Source of the DNA: Saccharomyces paradoxus
Lineage: Eukaryota > Ascomycota > Saccharomycetes > Saccharomycetales > Saccharomycetaceae
Length of the DNA stretch: 64,000 nt
Direction of reading: 5' to 3'
Assembly: GCF_002079055.1 (NCBI RefSeq)
Contig: NC_047490.1
Location: 186,001-250,000, forward strand
The notes below the pieces were generated by a model that was not told the DNA's origin, searched no databases, and saw only the letters and a program-made list of their open reading frames with translations. Positions within the stretch are counted from its first letter, which is position 1; the number at the start of each line of letters is the position of its first letter. A program made the translations under genes and the position numbers. Below, piece after piece: positions 1 through 9,765 of this stretch.

Positions 1-154
1 TTCCGGCTATTGTTACCCAGTTCCGGACCTTTAGGGGAGCCACACCTTGAACAAAAAAGAAGCGCCATAACCACCGTGAAAGAATGAGGATCTACTTTGA
101 TAAGAAGGTATTTAAGAACAGTTTGAGGTTTCAAAACGACGGAAATATTGGGTT

Positions 155-3130
155 ATGGAGAAAGATGAATACCAGCTACCCAACTCTCATGGGAAGAACA
201 CTTTCTTGTCGCGAATATTTGGTTTACAATCGGATGAAGTTAATCCTTCTCTTAACAGCCAGGAGATGAGCAACTTCCCTTTACCAGACATAGAGAGAGG
301 CTCTTCTTTATTGCATTCTTCTAACGAGAGTCACGAAGATAGGGATGAGAATGATTTACGTGTTCCTGAGTCTGACCAGGGCACTAGCACAGAAGAAGAC
401 GATGAAGAAGATGAGGAGCAGGTCCAAGCGTATGATCCACAAACTGGTGATGGGTTAGATGGATATCACCGGTCAAATTCTGTAAAGGGCGATGAAAACG
501 TACTTGGAACGGAAAAGAGCGGTTTAGAAAGGCTGGTTGAGGGCTCTACCGATGATTCTGTGCCCAAGGTCGGACAGCTTTCGTCAGACGAAGAAGATAA
601 TGAGTTCATAAATAATGATGGATTTGAAGATGATACGCCCCTTTTTCAAAAGGGGAACATGCAAGAATTTGGTTCTAAGAAGAGCAATACTATAGAAGAT
701 GGTAAACGCCCTTTGTTTTTCAGGCATATTTTACAGAATAACCATCCTCAACGAAATACCGAAAAGCTATTTACCTCGTCAAAGGCCACTCACTACGATA
801 AGGATAAGAATTCAAATAGTGATCCTCGTAACACTAACGGGAATAGAAATCATAGCACCAAATATTTTGGTGGTGCCTCACAATCTCGGTTTACTGGTCC
901 GTCGTCGAACCATACAAATAGGTTCACGAACTTGTTCCCGCTAAGAAAACCGAATTTACTAAGCAATATATCTGTTTTAAATAATACCCCGGAAGACAGA
1001 ATCAATACCTTGAGTGTAAAAGAGCGGGCTCTTTGGAAGTGGGCAAATGTAGAAAACCTCGACATATTTCTGCAGGATGTTTACAATTATTATCTAGGAA
1101 ATGGGTTCTATTGCATCATACTGGAAAAAATATTAAACATTGGCACTTTGCTTTTTGTTGTCTTTGTTTCTACATACATGGGTCATTGTGTTGATTACTC
1201 CAGATTACCGACTAGTCATCAGGTTTCGGATATTATTATCGAAAAGTGTTATTCTAATAATATAACTGGATTTACAAAGTTTTTCCTATGGATGTTCTAT
1301 TTTTTTGTAATTCTCAAAATTGTCCAGCTTTACTTTGATGTTCAAAAATTATCGGAATTGCAGAACTTTTACAAGTACCTTTTAAATATATCAGATGACG
1401 AACTTCAAACTTTGCCCTGGCAAAACGTAATACAGCAGCTAATGTATTTAAAGGATCAAAATGCAATGACGGCAAATGTTGTCGAAGTTAAAGCCAAGAA
1501 TAGAATCGATGCGCATGATGTTGCCAATAGGATCATGAGAAGAGAAAACTATCTCATAGCACTTTACAACAGCGATATTCTGAATTTGTCTCTTCCTATG
1601 CCATTATTTAGAACCAACGTTTTGACTAAAACATTAGAATGGAATATTAATTTATGCGTCATAGGTTTTGTGTTCAATGAATCCGGATTTATTAAACAAA
1701 GTATTTTAAAGCCTTCTCAAAGGGAATTCACGCGAGAAGAGTTACAAAAAAGGTTTATGCTAGCAGGATTTCTTAATATTATATTGGCACCATTCTTGGT
1801 TACTTACTTTGTTTTGCTTTATTTTTTTAGATATTTTAATGAGTATAAGACGTCCCCTGGGTCTATTGGCGCTCGCCAATACACGCCAATTGCAGAATGG
1901 AAATTCCGTGAGTACAATGAGCTTTACCACATTTTTAAGAAGAGAATAAGCTTGAGTACGACCTTGGCTAACAAATATGTTGATCAATTCCCAAAGGAAA
2001 AAACTAATTTGTTTTTGAAATTTGTTTCCTTTATTAGTGGATCATTCGTGGCTATTTTGGCCTTTCTCACTGTATTCGATCCAGAAAACTTTTTGAACTT
2101 CGAAATCACCTCAGACAGATCTGTCATTTTCTACATTACTATTCTGGGTGCTATATGGTCCGTTAGTAGAAATACAATAACTCAAGAGTACCATGTTTTT
2201 GACCCCGAAGAGACGCTTAAGGAGCTGTATGAATATACACACTACCTACCAAAAGAATGGGAAGGAAGATATCACAAAGAGGAGATCAAACTAGAGTTCT
2301 GTAAATTGTACAACTTGCGAATAGTAATACTTTTGCGGGAGCTCACTAGTTTAATGATAACGCCGTTTGTACTTTGGTTTTCACTGCCTTCTTCGGCTGG
2401 TAGGATTGTTGATTTCTTTAGAGAAAATTCTGAATATGTGGATGGATTGGGTTACGTTTGCAAGTACGCTATGTTTAACATGAAAAACATAGAAGGCAAA
2501 GATACCCGCAGCATTGAAGAAGATGGTTTGACGAGGAAAACGACTGTGAACGGAAGTCATACACTTGACAGTAAACAAAGGAGGAAGTTTACCGCCGAAG
2601 ACCATGGGGATAAGGATTTGGCAAATAACAAAATGTTACAATCATATGTGTATTTCATGGATGACTATTCCAACAGTGAAAACTTGACAGGGAAGTACCA
2701 ATTGCCTGCAAAAAGAGGTTACCAAAATAATGAAGGCGATTCATTTCTCAATAATAAGTACTCTTGGAGAAAGCAATTTCAACCAGGCCAAAAGCCAGAG
2801 CTATTTAGAATAGGTAAGCATGCCCTCGGCCCTAGCCACAACATTTCACCTGTTATATATTCTACAAGGAAACCCGTCAAAAGTTGGGATGATAATAATA
2901 ACGGTGATAATATCGACAGTGAGACTAATAATGGTGACCATAACGGTAATAATGATCACGAATATGAACTTACAGAATCTTTCTTGGATTCGGGCGCACT
3001 TCCTAATTATGATGGGATAAACCACAACAGAATGTTAAACTCGCGTTATAACGGTAATGGCACACTTAATAATGGTGGTGTCTTGGGATTTGTTAAAGAG
3101 TATTACAAAAAGTCTGACGTTGGAAGATAA
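155..3130 (+). CDS. ATG9: Atg9, autophagy phospholipid scramblase
   Basis: Multispanning membrane protein of 991 residues. In the family it forms trimers on small Golgi-derived vesicles that seed the phagophore and moves lipids between bilayer leaflets. Seen here: an acidic, disordered N-terminus (about 1-290), then hydrophobic segments near 320-345, 372-395, 534-560, 619-643, 657-672 and 729-748, with the long conserved core between them. The C-terminal tail, from about 750, is rich in Asn and Gly and poorly conserved. The ATG opens a frame that starts with the family's MEKDEYQLPNSHGK-type N-terminus. I recall the S. cerevisiae protein as 997 residues; the difference lies in the low-complexity ends. 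Identity is very secure. Confidence 0.97.
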   Translation: MEKDEYQLPNSHGKNTFLSRIFGLQSDEVNPSLNSQEMSNFPLPDIERGSSLLHSSNESHEDRDENDLRVPESDQGTSTEEDDEEDEEQVQAYDPQTGDGLDGYHRSNSVKGDENVLGTEKSGLERLVEGSTDDSVPKVGQLSSDEEDNEFINNDGFEDDTPLFQKGNMQEFGSKKSNTIEDGKRPLFFRHILQNNHPQRNTEKLFTSSKATHYDKDKNSNSDPRNTNGNRNHSTKYFGGASQSRFTGPSSNHTNRFTNLFPLRKPNLLSNISVLNNTPEDRINTLSVKERALWKWANVENLDIFLQDVYNYYLGNGFYCIILEKILNIGTLLFVVFVSTYMGHCVDYSRLPTSHQVSDIIIEKCYSNNITGFTKFFLWMFYFFVILKIVQLYFDVQKLSELQNFYKYLLNISDDELQTLPWQNVIQQLMYLKDQNAMTANVVEVKAKNRIDAHDVANRIMRRENYLIALYNSDILNLSLPMPLFRTNVLTKTLEWNINLCVIGFVFNESGFIKQSILKPSQREFTREELQKRFMLAGFLNIILAPFLVTYFVLLYFFRYFNEYKTSPGSIGARQYTPIAEWKFREYNELYHIFKKRISLSTTLANKYVDQFPKEKTNLFLKFVSFISGSFVAILAFLTVFDPENFLNFEITSDRSVIFYITILGAIWSVSRNTITQEYHVFDPEETLKELYEYTHYLPKEWEGRYHKEEIKLEFCKLYNLRIVILLRELTSLMITPFVLWFSLPSSAGRIVDFFRENSEYVDGLGYVCKYAMFNMKNIEGKDTRSIEEDGLTRKTTVNGSHTLDSKQRRKFTAEDHGDKDLANNKMLQSYVYFMDDYSNSENLTGKYQLPAKRGYQNNEGDSFLNNKYSWRKQFQPGQKPELFRIGKHALGPSHNISPVIYSTRKPVKSWDDNNNGDNIDSETNNGDHNGNNDHEYELTESFLDSGALPNYDGINHNRMLNSRYNGNGTLNNGGVLGFVKEYYKKSDVGR

Positions 3131-3350
3131 GGCAGATTGAGTTGTGCACGCCATCTGATATAACTATATATAACTGTTCCCTTTCTTTTTTGTATTTACC
3201 TAAATGCATATATAATTCAGTTTCTACTAATCATGTGCTACAAGAGAATGTGTTCCCTGTTTCAGAAATAGGTAGTTTTTCATAAATAATACAGTAATGC
3301 GTAAGAGCCCTAGTAAGAAGGAAAAAAGCTCAATGAATTATTATTATGGG

Positions 3351-5783
3351 TTATTTCTTCCCGCCACGTAATTTCCTTTCTCTTTCATACTTGTTTTTTT
3401 CGGCACCTTCTTCGGTATTAATAGTATTAACAATATGAGCCATCTTTGCATGGTAGTTACTGCTCTCCTTGTTCTTTTCTTCAATTCTTTGTCTAGCTTC
3501 AAATTTGGCGTCTTTACGGATCTCTTTCATAGTGAATTTACGTTCCTTCTTTAGTTGGGCCTTCATCTTATTAATCTCGCTTCTTGTTCTATCAGGATCG
3601 TACGATTTCTTATCAGGATTGAAGTTTTCTTCATATTTAGGAGCATGTGTAGGTATGGATACAGGTTTGTGATTTTGTAAAGCCAATGGGATATGTTCTG
3701 TAAACTTCGTTAGTCTTTCAATTTTGTTTAAAATACTTCTCGGCTTTTCAAAATCAGAGTATTTTGAAGTATATGTACTCAATAATTGCTGAATTGGTAA
3801 AATAATTTCTTTGAAAGCAGGTAAGTCCCTCCACACTGTAGAGATAGTTACATCCAAGGATTCCATAACATTCAATAAGAGGGAAACTCGTTGATCTACC
3901 GTCTGGGGCTCGGTATCCATTGTTGATAAGGTATGCAATGGAATAATAGTTGATCTCTTTTTGGAAAAATCAACATCCAATGGAAGCCCAAAATCGTAAG
4001 AATCCAATCTAATATTATCAAAATCTAGCGGTTTTTCTTGATTTTCTTTTTCAGCTATGAAAGTGAGTAATGTTTTTTGAAAGAAGTAAACCACCTCGGG
4101 TATATACCTTTTGGAAATGCGTTGATACTGGGAGACAATTTTTACCAAAACCGCACCAAAAGCCATTCTCTTTAATGTATTAAACTTAATTTGTTCCAAG
4201 AACTGATTCATCAAAATCAATGCCGGAGTTATCACTAAATGATACTGGTCTGAGGTAGAGAAAAGAATACCAATAATGGAAAAAAAAACCAGATCACCAT
4301 TTGAAAGAGCATCAAAGTAGTTTTTTTTATAGCGTTCTTGCATTTCATTGATATATTCTCTACACTCTTCGGAAAGCTCTTTATTATATTTTTCTGAAAG
4401 GGATTTTAGAATTGAGATCAATGCATTTTGTGTATCTTTGAAACTTTGAACGTTTTTAGAATAGTTTTGGTTACTTAGGAAGATAATGTGCCTTAACAAA
4501 ACAGCAGTGAATTTGCCTAATTTTCCCTTATTACCTTCGGCTAATTTTGGTTGATAGGCTTTGATGATATTTTTCACAACCTTAGGATGATCAGCCAAGT
4601 CTAATTTGTTTATTTGATTCAATAGCGCATCATGTGTTTCAGGGCAAGATATGGAAATGTTCTTTTTCTTTAAGATTTGAGAAAACCCTTCGTCCTTGTC
4701 TTGATATTCAAATTTGACATCATCATCAGAATCAGCAATACCATCATTGTCATCTTCATAATCCTCTTCGTTCTCCCAGAATCCATCATCCAAATCTTCT
4801 ACACCCCTTTCTTCACCTTCTTCTAGTTCAATCATACCGTTCATACGATCAAGGCGCTGTTGTTCCAACTCCCGTTTTTTTTCTTCAGCTTCAGCATTCT
4901 TCTCCTCTTCAGTTTTTGTTCTATCAGAAGGAGCGGCTCTCTTATCTAATTGCAGTTCTTTCACTTTGATATCATACTCTTTATCTAGGTCGGTCTTAGG
5001 TTCTATTGGGTTCTTTTTGGGTTGTGTAATCATCAATTCAGACATAACGTCTTCGAAATTATCATCCAGATCATCTATTTGATCTTCCAATATACCTTGA
5101 GCCTTTTGTCTTTCCTGTTTATAAAACTTTGACTTGGTAATGACCTCTTTCATAACTTCAGCTTTGGTCTTTTTCCTTTGAGGTTGGTGCTGCTCAGCAT
5201 CATCTTCATTTAATCGTTTGGAAGCTAAGAAATCTTCTTCATCATTAGCAAGCTCATCTTCTAAGGACAAAGATTGGCCCAAATGTGTAAGGCCGTCTCC
5301 AAACATGTCACCGTCGTCTTCATCGTCCTCAAGATTGAATAAATTTGCGTTTCTCTTTGACTGGCTTTGTCTTTCTCTGGTGAAACGTTCTAACATTTTT
5401 TCTTCTTCAGTGAGCAACTTGTCTCTCTCACCAAATCTCTTATCAACCACACCACCACGTTTATTCTTCATCATTTTTCTTGCCTCAAATGCACGCTTTC
5501 TTTGTTCTTCACCGATCTGTTTAGAAATACCAGGCTTCCCCACTGCAACACGATCAGCAGTTTTAGAAGGCAGGACATCTCTTCTCTTATTCCTGGCAGC
5601 CTTTATTTCGAAGGGATTAAACTCTTCTCTGATTTCAGCAATGGCCTTTTTCTTTTCTTCACGATCGTACTCCTTTGCTTGTCTTTTCGAATTCTTTTTA
5701 TTCTTACTTCTGACGTTTGTTTGGCCTGTGAGCCCGCGGGCTTTCAAGGCAGCTTTCAAATTCTTAAGTTGTGAACCAGCCAT
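3351..5783 (-). CDS. NOP14: Nop14, nucleolar 40S ribosome biogenesis factor
   Basis: 810-residue nucleolar protein of the small-subunit processome, needed for 18S rRNA maturation and 40S assembly; the family works with Noc4 and Emg1. Seen here: a very basic N-terminus (Lys/Arg-rich through about residue 130), several acidic stretches (EDDEDDGD near 150, and a long Glu/Asp region around 320-360), a conserved helical middle, and a basic coiled C-terminus ending in RKLRGGKK. Its start is 339 bp from the divergently transcribed RPN5. It converges with ATG9 across a 220-bp gap. A long open frame on the opposite strand of its 5' half is a shadow of the acidic/basic codon composition. Confidence 0.97.
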   Translation of the reverse strand: MAGSQLKNLKAALKARGLTGQTNVRSKNKKNSKRQAKEYDREEKKKAIAEIREEFNPFEIKAARNKRRDVLPSKTADRVAVGKPGISKQIGEEQRKRAFEARKMMKNKRGGVVDKRFGERDKLLTEEEKMLERFTRERQSQSKRNANLFNLEDDEDDGDMFGDGLTHLGQSLSLEDELANDEEDFLASKRLNEDDAEQHQPQRKKTKAEVMKEVITKSKFYKQERQKAQGILEDQIDDLDDNFEDVMSELMITQPKKNPIEPKTDLDKEYDIKVKELQLDKRAAPSDRTKTEEEKNAEAEEKKRELEQQRLDRMNGMIELEEGEERGVEDLDDGFWENEEDYEDDNDGIADSDDDVKFEYQDKDEGFSQILKKKNISISCPETHDALLNQINKLDLADHPKVVKNIIKAYQPKLAEGNKGKLGKFTAVLLRHIIFLSNQNYSKNVQSFKDTQNALISILKSLSEKYNKELSEECREYINEMQERYKKNYFDALSNGDLVFFSIIGILFSTSDQYHLVITPALILMNQFLEQIKFNTLKRMAFGAVLVKIVSQYQRISKRYIPEVVYFFQKTLLTFIAEKENQEKPLDFDNIRLDSYDFGLPLDVDFSKKRSTIIPLHTLSTMDTEPQTVDQRVSLLLNVMESLDVTISTVWRDLPAFKEIILPIQQLLSTYTSKYSDFEKPRSILNKIERLTKFTEHIPLALQNHKPVSIPTHAPKYEENFNPDKKSYDPDRTRSEINKMKAQLKKERKFTMKEIRKDAKFEARQRIEEKNKESSNYHAKMAHIVNTINTEEGAEKNKYERERKLRGGKK

Positions 5784-6122
5784 GTATTTGATCTGCCCTT
5801 TTATTTATTTCTCAACTACACCAGTCCCACCAGTAATTAGCACAACATTCAGATCTTTCATGCTAAATGCTCATCTCAAAATCATCATTACCATTGCTAA
5901 TAAATTCTAAAATTTTTCACTCGTTCTATACGGCTCATCGCTCTAATGTTACCCGTCTTGTTTGCGATTTTCTTAACTTTTCGGTGGCAAAATGCAAAGG
6001 GGAACCTGAGGAAAAGCCATAACAGGACACTGCATCAGAGATAATCTTTAAAGCTAAAGTGGATAGAAGACATATTCCTGGATTGACTGTCACTCTTGTT
6101 ATAAGAATAAAAATATAAAAAG
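5784..6122. promoter_or_regulatory. NOP14-RPN5 divergent promoter
   Basis: 339 bp shared by two divergent genes. It holds a Reb1-type site (TTACCCG, 5949-5955) and a perfect Rpn4 PACE box (5983-5991), both on the RPN5 side. Reb1 sites usually keep such regions nucleosome-free. No small gene is evident. Confidence 0.6.
5983..5991 (+). promoter_or_regulatory. Rpn4-binding PACE box of RPN5
   Basis: The sequence GGTGGCAAA is the exact proteasome-associated control element bound by Rpn4. It ends 131 bp before the RPN5 start codon, a typical spacing for proteasome genes. Confidence 0.85.
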
Positions 6123-7460
6123 ATGTCAAGAGATGCACCAATTAAGGCTGACAAGGATTATAGCCAGATTTTGAAGGAAGAGTTTCCTAAGATCGATTCG
6201 CTTGCTCGAAATGATTATAACTCTGCTTTAGACCAATTGTTATTGTTGGAGAAGAAAACGAGACAAGCCTCAGATCTGGCCTCCTCGAAAGAAGTTCTAG
6301 CTAAGATTGTGGACCTGTTAGCATCAAGAAATAAGTGGGACGATCTAAATGAGCAATTGACTCTACTCTCAAAAAAGCATGGTCAATTAAAATTATCGAT
6401 TCAGTACATGATACAGAAGGTTATGGAATATTTGAAAAGCTCGAAATCTTTAGATTTAGACACCAGAATTAGTATCATTGAAACGATCAGGGTGGTTACG
6501 GAGAATAAGATATTTGTGGAAGTAGAAAGAGCTAGAGTCACCAAAGATTTAGTGGATATCAAGAGGCAGGAGGGTAAGATTGATGAAGCCGCGGACATCT
6601 TGTGTGAATTACAGGTTGAAACTTATGGCTCTATGGAAATGTCGGAAAAGATCCAGTTTATATTAGAGCAAATGGAATTAAGTATATTAAAAGGTGATTA
6701 TTCCCAGGCCACGGTGCTTTCAAGAAAAATTTTAAAAAAAACTTTTAAAAGTCCTAAATATGAGTCATTGAAACTAGAATATTATAATCTTTTGGTAAAG
6801 ATTAGTTTGCACAAGAAGGAGTACCTAGAAGTAGCACAATATTTGCAAGAAATTTATCAAACGGACGCTATTAAATCAGATGAGGCTAAATGGAAACCTG
6901 TTTTATCCCACATTGTATATTTCTTGGTCCTCTCGCCTTATGGCAATTTACAAAATGATTTAATTCACAAAATTCAAAATGACAACAACCTGAAAAAATT
7001 AGAAAGCCAAGAATCTTTAGTTAAATTGTTTACTACAAATGAATTAATGAGATGGCCAATAGTTCAGAAAACTTATGAGCCTGTTTTAAATAAAGATGAT
7101 TTGGCATTTGGTGGAGAAGCCAATAAGCACCACTGGGAAGATCTACAAAAAAGAGTCATCGAGCACAATTTGAGAGTTATTTCCGAATACTATTCTAGAA
7201 TCACTCTATTAAGATTGAATGAGCTGCTGGACCTAACAGAGACCCAGACAGAAACATATATCAGTGATTTGGTCAACCAAGGCATCATATACGCTAAAGT
7301 TAATCGCCCAGCCAAGATCGTCAATTTCGAAAAACCAAAAAACTCAAGCCAACTATTGAACGAATGGTCACATAATGTCGATGAATTGTTAGAACATATA
7401 GAAACCATAGGCCATTTGATTACGAAAGAGGAAATCATGCACGGTTTGCAGGCCAAATAA
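6123..7460 (+). CDS. RPN5: Rpn5, 26S proteasome lid subunit
   Basis: 445-residue PCI-domain subunit of the 19S regulatory particle lid. In yeast it also serves in the COP9 signalosome. Seen here: a helical-repeat N-terminal region typical of TPR-like PCI scaffolds, then the PCI winged-helix part around residues 290-410, which includes the conserved stretch ending at SDLVNQGIIYAKVNRP. A C-terminal helix follows. The length equals that of the S. cerevisiae protein. The PACE box upstream supports control by Rpn4 together with the other proteasome genes. Confidence 0.97.
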   Translation: MSRDAPIKADKDYSQILKEEFPKIDSLARNDYNSALDQLLLLEKKTRQASDLASSKEVLAKIVDLLASRNKWDDLNEQLTLLSKKHGQLKLSIQYMIQKVMEYLKSSKSLDLDTRISIIETIRVVTENKIFVEVERARVTKDLVDIKRQEGKIDEAADILCELQVETYGSMEMSEKIQFILEQMELSILKGDYSQATVLSRKILKKTFKSPKYESLKLEYYNLLVKISLHKKEYLEVAQYLQEIYQTDAIKSDEAKWKPVLSHIVYFLVLSPYGNLQNDLIHKIQNDNNLKKLESQESLVKLFTTNELMRWPIVQKTYEPVLNKDDLAFGGEANKHHWEDLQKRVIEHNLRVISEYYSRITLLRLNELLDLTETQTETYISDLVNQGIIYAKVNRPAKIVNFEKPKNSSQLLNEWSHNVDELLEHIETIGHLITKEEIMHGLQAK

Positions 7461-7947
7461 GAAAATTTTCGAGTAAGTATCGGACTACCTCAGATTTGGT
7501 GTTGATTTCACACCTCTTACAAATTGAAATGTGTATTTACGTACGTGAGATAAAACTGTCTATGCATATATATAATTCAAATGGAAAATGGCCACGTATT
7601 GTTATAATTCTTTTTACTTGCTTACACAAAACATAAGGTGACAATGGGTATAATTCAGTTTTTCAATTTTTCAGGGGAAACGAGGCACCCAAGAAAAATG
7701 TGAAAAGTCAAAACAGTGAACTGGTGGGGTATTTAAAAATCATTAATAGTAGCGACAAGAAGTCACTGTTTCGTTTAATATTAATAGGACCTCTGTAATA
7801 CTTGTTGCTATACCTATAAGCACAACTTTGAAACAGTGTAACATTTCGTCATTTGATAGACAAGAATTTAATTTTGTATTTTTTTTTGATTAACTTATGT
7901 CACTTTAGCCTCTACTTCTTTCGAACACCTTTTCTTCATTTTGACTC
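7461..7947. other. RPN5-LDB17 intergenic region
   Basis: 487 bp holding the RPN5 3' end and the LDB17 promoter. It is AT-rich with a T-tract near 7878-7886. TGACTCA overlaps the LDB17 start codon (7942-7948); this is probably chance, since it is too close to the ATG to act as a Gcn4 site. No gene is seen. Confidence 0.5.
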
Positions 7948-9423
7948 ATGATATTAGATCCATTATCTCCAAACATTGAAAACCATACTCAGGATGAAAT
8001 CATTGAGTTTTGGGAAAAAACGGAGTCCATTGCTAATATACCAAAGGAAAACCTGGATGAACCCCATGTTAACTCAAGTCTGGTTGCCTATCTGAAGTTT
8101 GCTACTGATTCCTATAAGGTGTTTATTAATACTGATCGTGACCTCTACCGGATGTCCCTAATACTGTTAGAATCACCCTTATTTGAATTTAAAAAAGAGT
8201 TTTGCTTGAGTAAGTTGCAATCATTACTTAACATAGACCTGCTGGAAATGAATATGAAGTTTATCATTGTTTATATTCTTCTCTGTGAGGCCAAAAAAAA
8301 TGTATATTCTTTAGAAATTATGCTCAAATTCCAAGGATTTACTGTATTCTATAATACTTTGTACACTCAATTTGCCTATTTGAGCAAATACGGAAAAGAA
8401 AAGGCAATTGTCTCTAAGCAACAATATAATTCTGACAGTTCTATCACAGATACATCCTTAGACAGTTTGAACCGAAGTTTAACTGATATTGACTTGGCTA
8501 TTATAGATGAAATGAAGCAAATTTCCACTGTTTTGATGGATTTATTATTTCAAATTATGAAATACTGTAAATGTGTTATTGCTAATCTTCAAATTGTCGA
8601 CGACTTCTTTGTTTACTATTTGATGGAATCGATGAGGTCGGACACTATGGATGACATGTTCAATAATGCGGAGTTCAAACTATTGTTATCGTTGAATGAG
8701 CAATATATGATGTTTTCCAAAGAGTACGACATTGAAAATAAGGTCTATAAGTATCTCATCATTGGATCTGTCTCAAGATGCTTCACTGAGTTGTTATTAT
8801 TAAAATTCAATAGGGTATCTGACCCTCCATTACAAATTATGATGTGCAAAATCATTTATCTTATCTTGACACCAAGAGGCGACTTCCTTCCGATGAATTT
8901 CTTTTATACAAACGATCTACATGTCCTTATCGATGTATTAATCAGAGAACTACAGAATATTAGTGAGGATGAAGAGGTATTGAGAAACACCCTTCTAAGG
9001 GTTTTGATTCCATTATTGAAGAATACACAATTGTCCAAAACACATTATAGAAAGGATGATTTGAATAAACTATTAAATTACTTGTCGACTTTAGATAATA
9101 TATGTGTTGACAGCCCAGTGTTGCACGAACATCAAGTTACTGTAACCTTATCACGGAAGTGTCTTCAACAAATCCCTTGGTTAGAAACACCTTCGACGCC
9201 TCCAGGTGAAGATTCTTCGGCCTCTAGTAATACGACTAGTAGAAATTCTAGTATTGTTGCATTGGGAGGGCCTGATAATCAAAATGTCTTGGCTCGTAAA
9301 GGCCATCTTTATAGTAATCGTGAATTAGATGTTTCTGCAGAATCTTTGACTAAAAGAAAAGCTAGAGCTCCGCCTCCGCCTCCGCCTCCTCCTCCGTCAA
9401 GAAAATGTGGGACTCCAAAATAA
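7948..9423 (+). CDS. LDB17: Ldb17, clathrin-mediated endocytosis regulator
   Basis: 491-residue protein of the SPIN90/Ldb17 family. The family recruits and regulates actin at endocytic sites and activates Arp2/3 without a pre-existing filament. Seen here: an armadillo-like all-helical body over roughly residues 1-400, a Ser/Thr/Asn-rich linker, and a C-terminal run of nine prolines (residues 475-483, encoded by alternating CCG/CCT codons) followed by Ser-Arg-Lys. The run is a clear SH3 ligand; Sla1 is the known type of partner. Length equals the S. cerevisiae protein. It converges with COP1. Confidence 0.95.
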   Translation: MILDPLSPNIENHTQDEIIEFWEKTESIANIPKENLDEPHVNSSLVAYLKFATDSYKVFINTDRDLYRMSLILLESPLFEFKKEFCLSKLQSLLNIDLLEMNMKFIIVYILLCEAKKNVYSLEIMLKFQGFTVFYNTLYTQFAYLSKYGKEKAIVSKQQYNSDSSITDTSLDSLNRSLTDIDLAIIDEMKQISTVLMDLLFQIMKYCKCVIANLQIVDDFFVYYLMESMRSDTMDDMFNNAEFKLLLSLNEQYMMFSKEYDIENKVYKYLIIGSVSRCFTELLLLKFNRVSDPPLQIMMCKIIYLILTPRGDFLPMNFFYTNDLHVLIDVLIRELQNISEDEEVLRNTLLRVLIPLLKNTQLSKTHYRKDDLNKLLNYLSTLDNICVDSPVLHEHQVTVTLSRKCLQQIPWLETPSTPPGEDSSASSNTTSRNSSIVALGGPDNQNVLARKGHLYSNRELDVSAESLTKRKARAPPPPPPPPPSRKCGTPK

Positions 9424-9765
9424 GTAAAGTATTGTTTTCTCTTGCATTAATATGGTTGTTTTAACCATTTCTTCTTCTGCTCCCGACAGCACCTAATGAC
9501 ATTTTGTACCTTTTTTTATATACAAATGCAACAACCGTAACTATAGAACTGAAGCTTGAGTTGTTTCCGAGATACACGGCAGGTAGGGTTCATATTATGC
9601 ACAGGTTGTTAAAATAGGCGATTCTTTATTTTAGAAGGTGTATATAACTATTAATTACATAGTCACAGTTTTCACTATCATACTGTTTGGGTTGAAAGGG
9701 CTTTGTCACATGAAATTTAGGCCGAGTAGAATACAATCGAAAAAAACCAATAGATAAAATAGCAT
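9424..9765. other. LDB17-COP1 convergent terminator region
   Basis: 342 bp between two converging genes. It is AT-rich, with TATATA stretches compatible with polyadenylation efficiency elements on both strands. No ORF, RNA gene or repeat is recognised. Confidence 0.5.

Noticed and set aside
5218-5910. 230-codon Ser/Leu/Phe-rich frame opposite NOP14
   Set aside because: It is antisense to a highly conserved gene and mirrors its Glu/Lys/Arg codons. No protein family resemblance.
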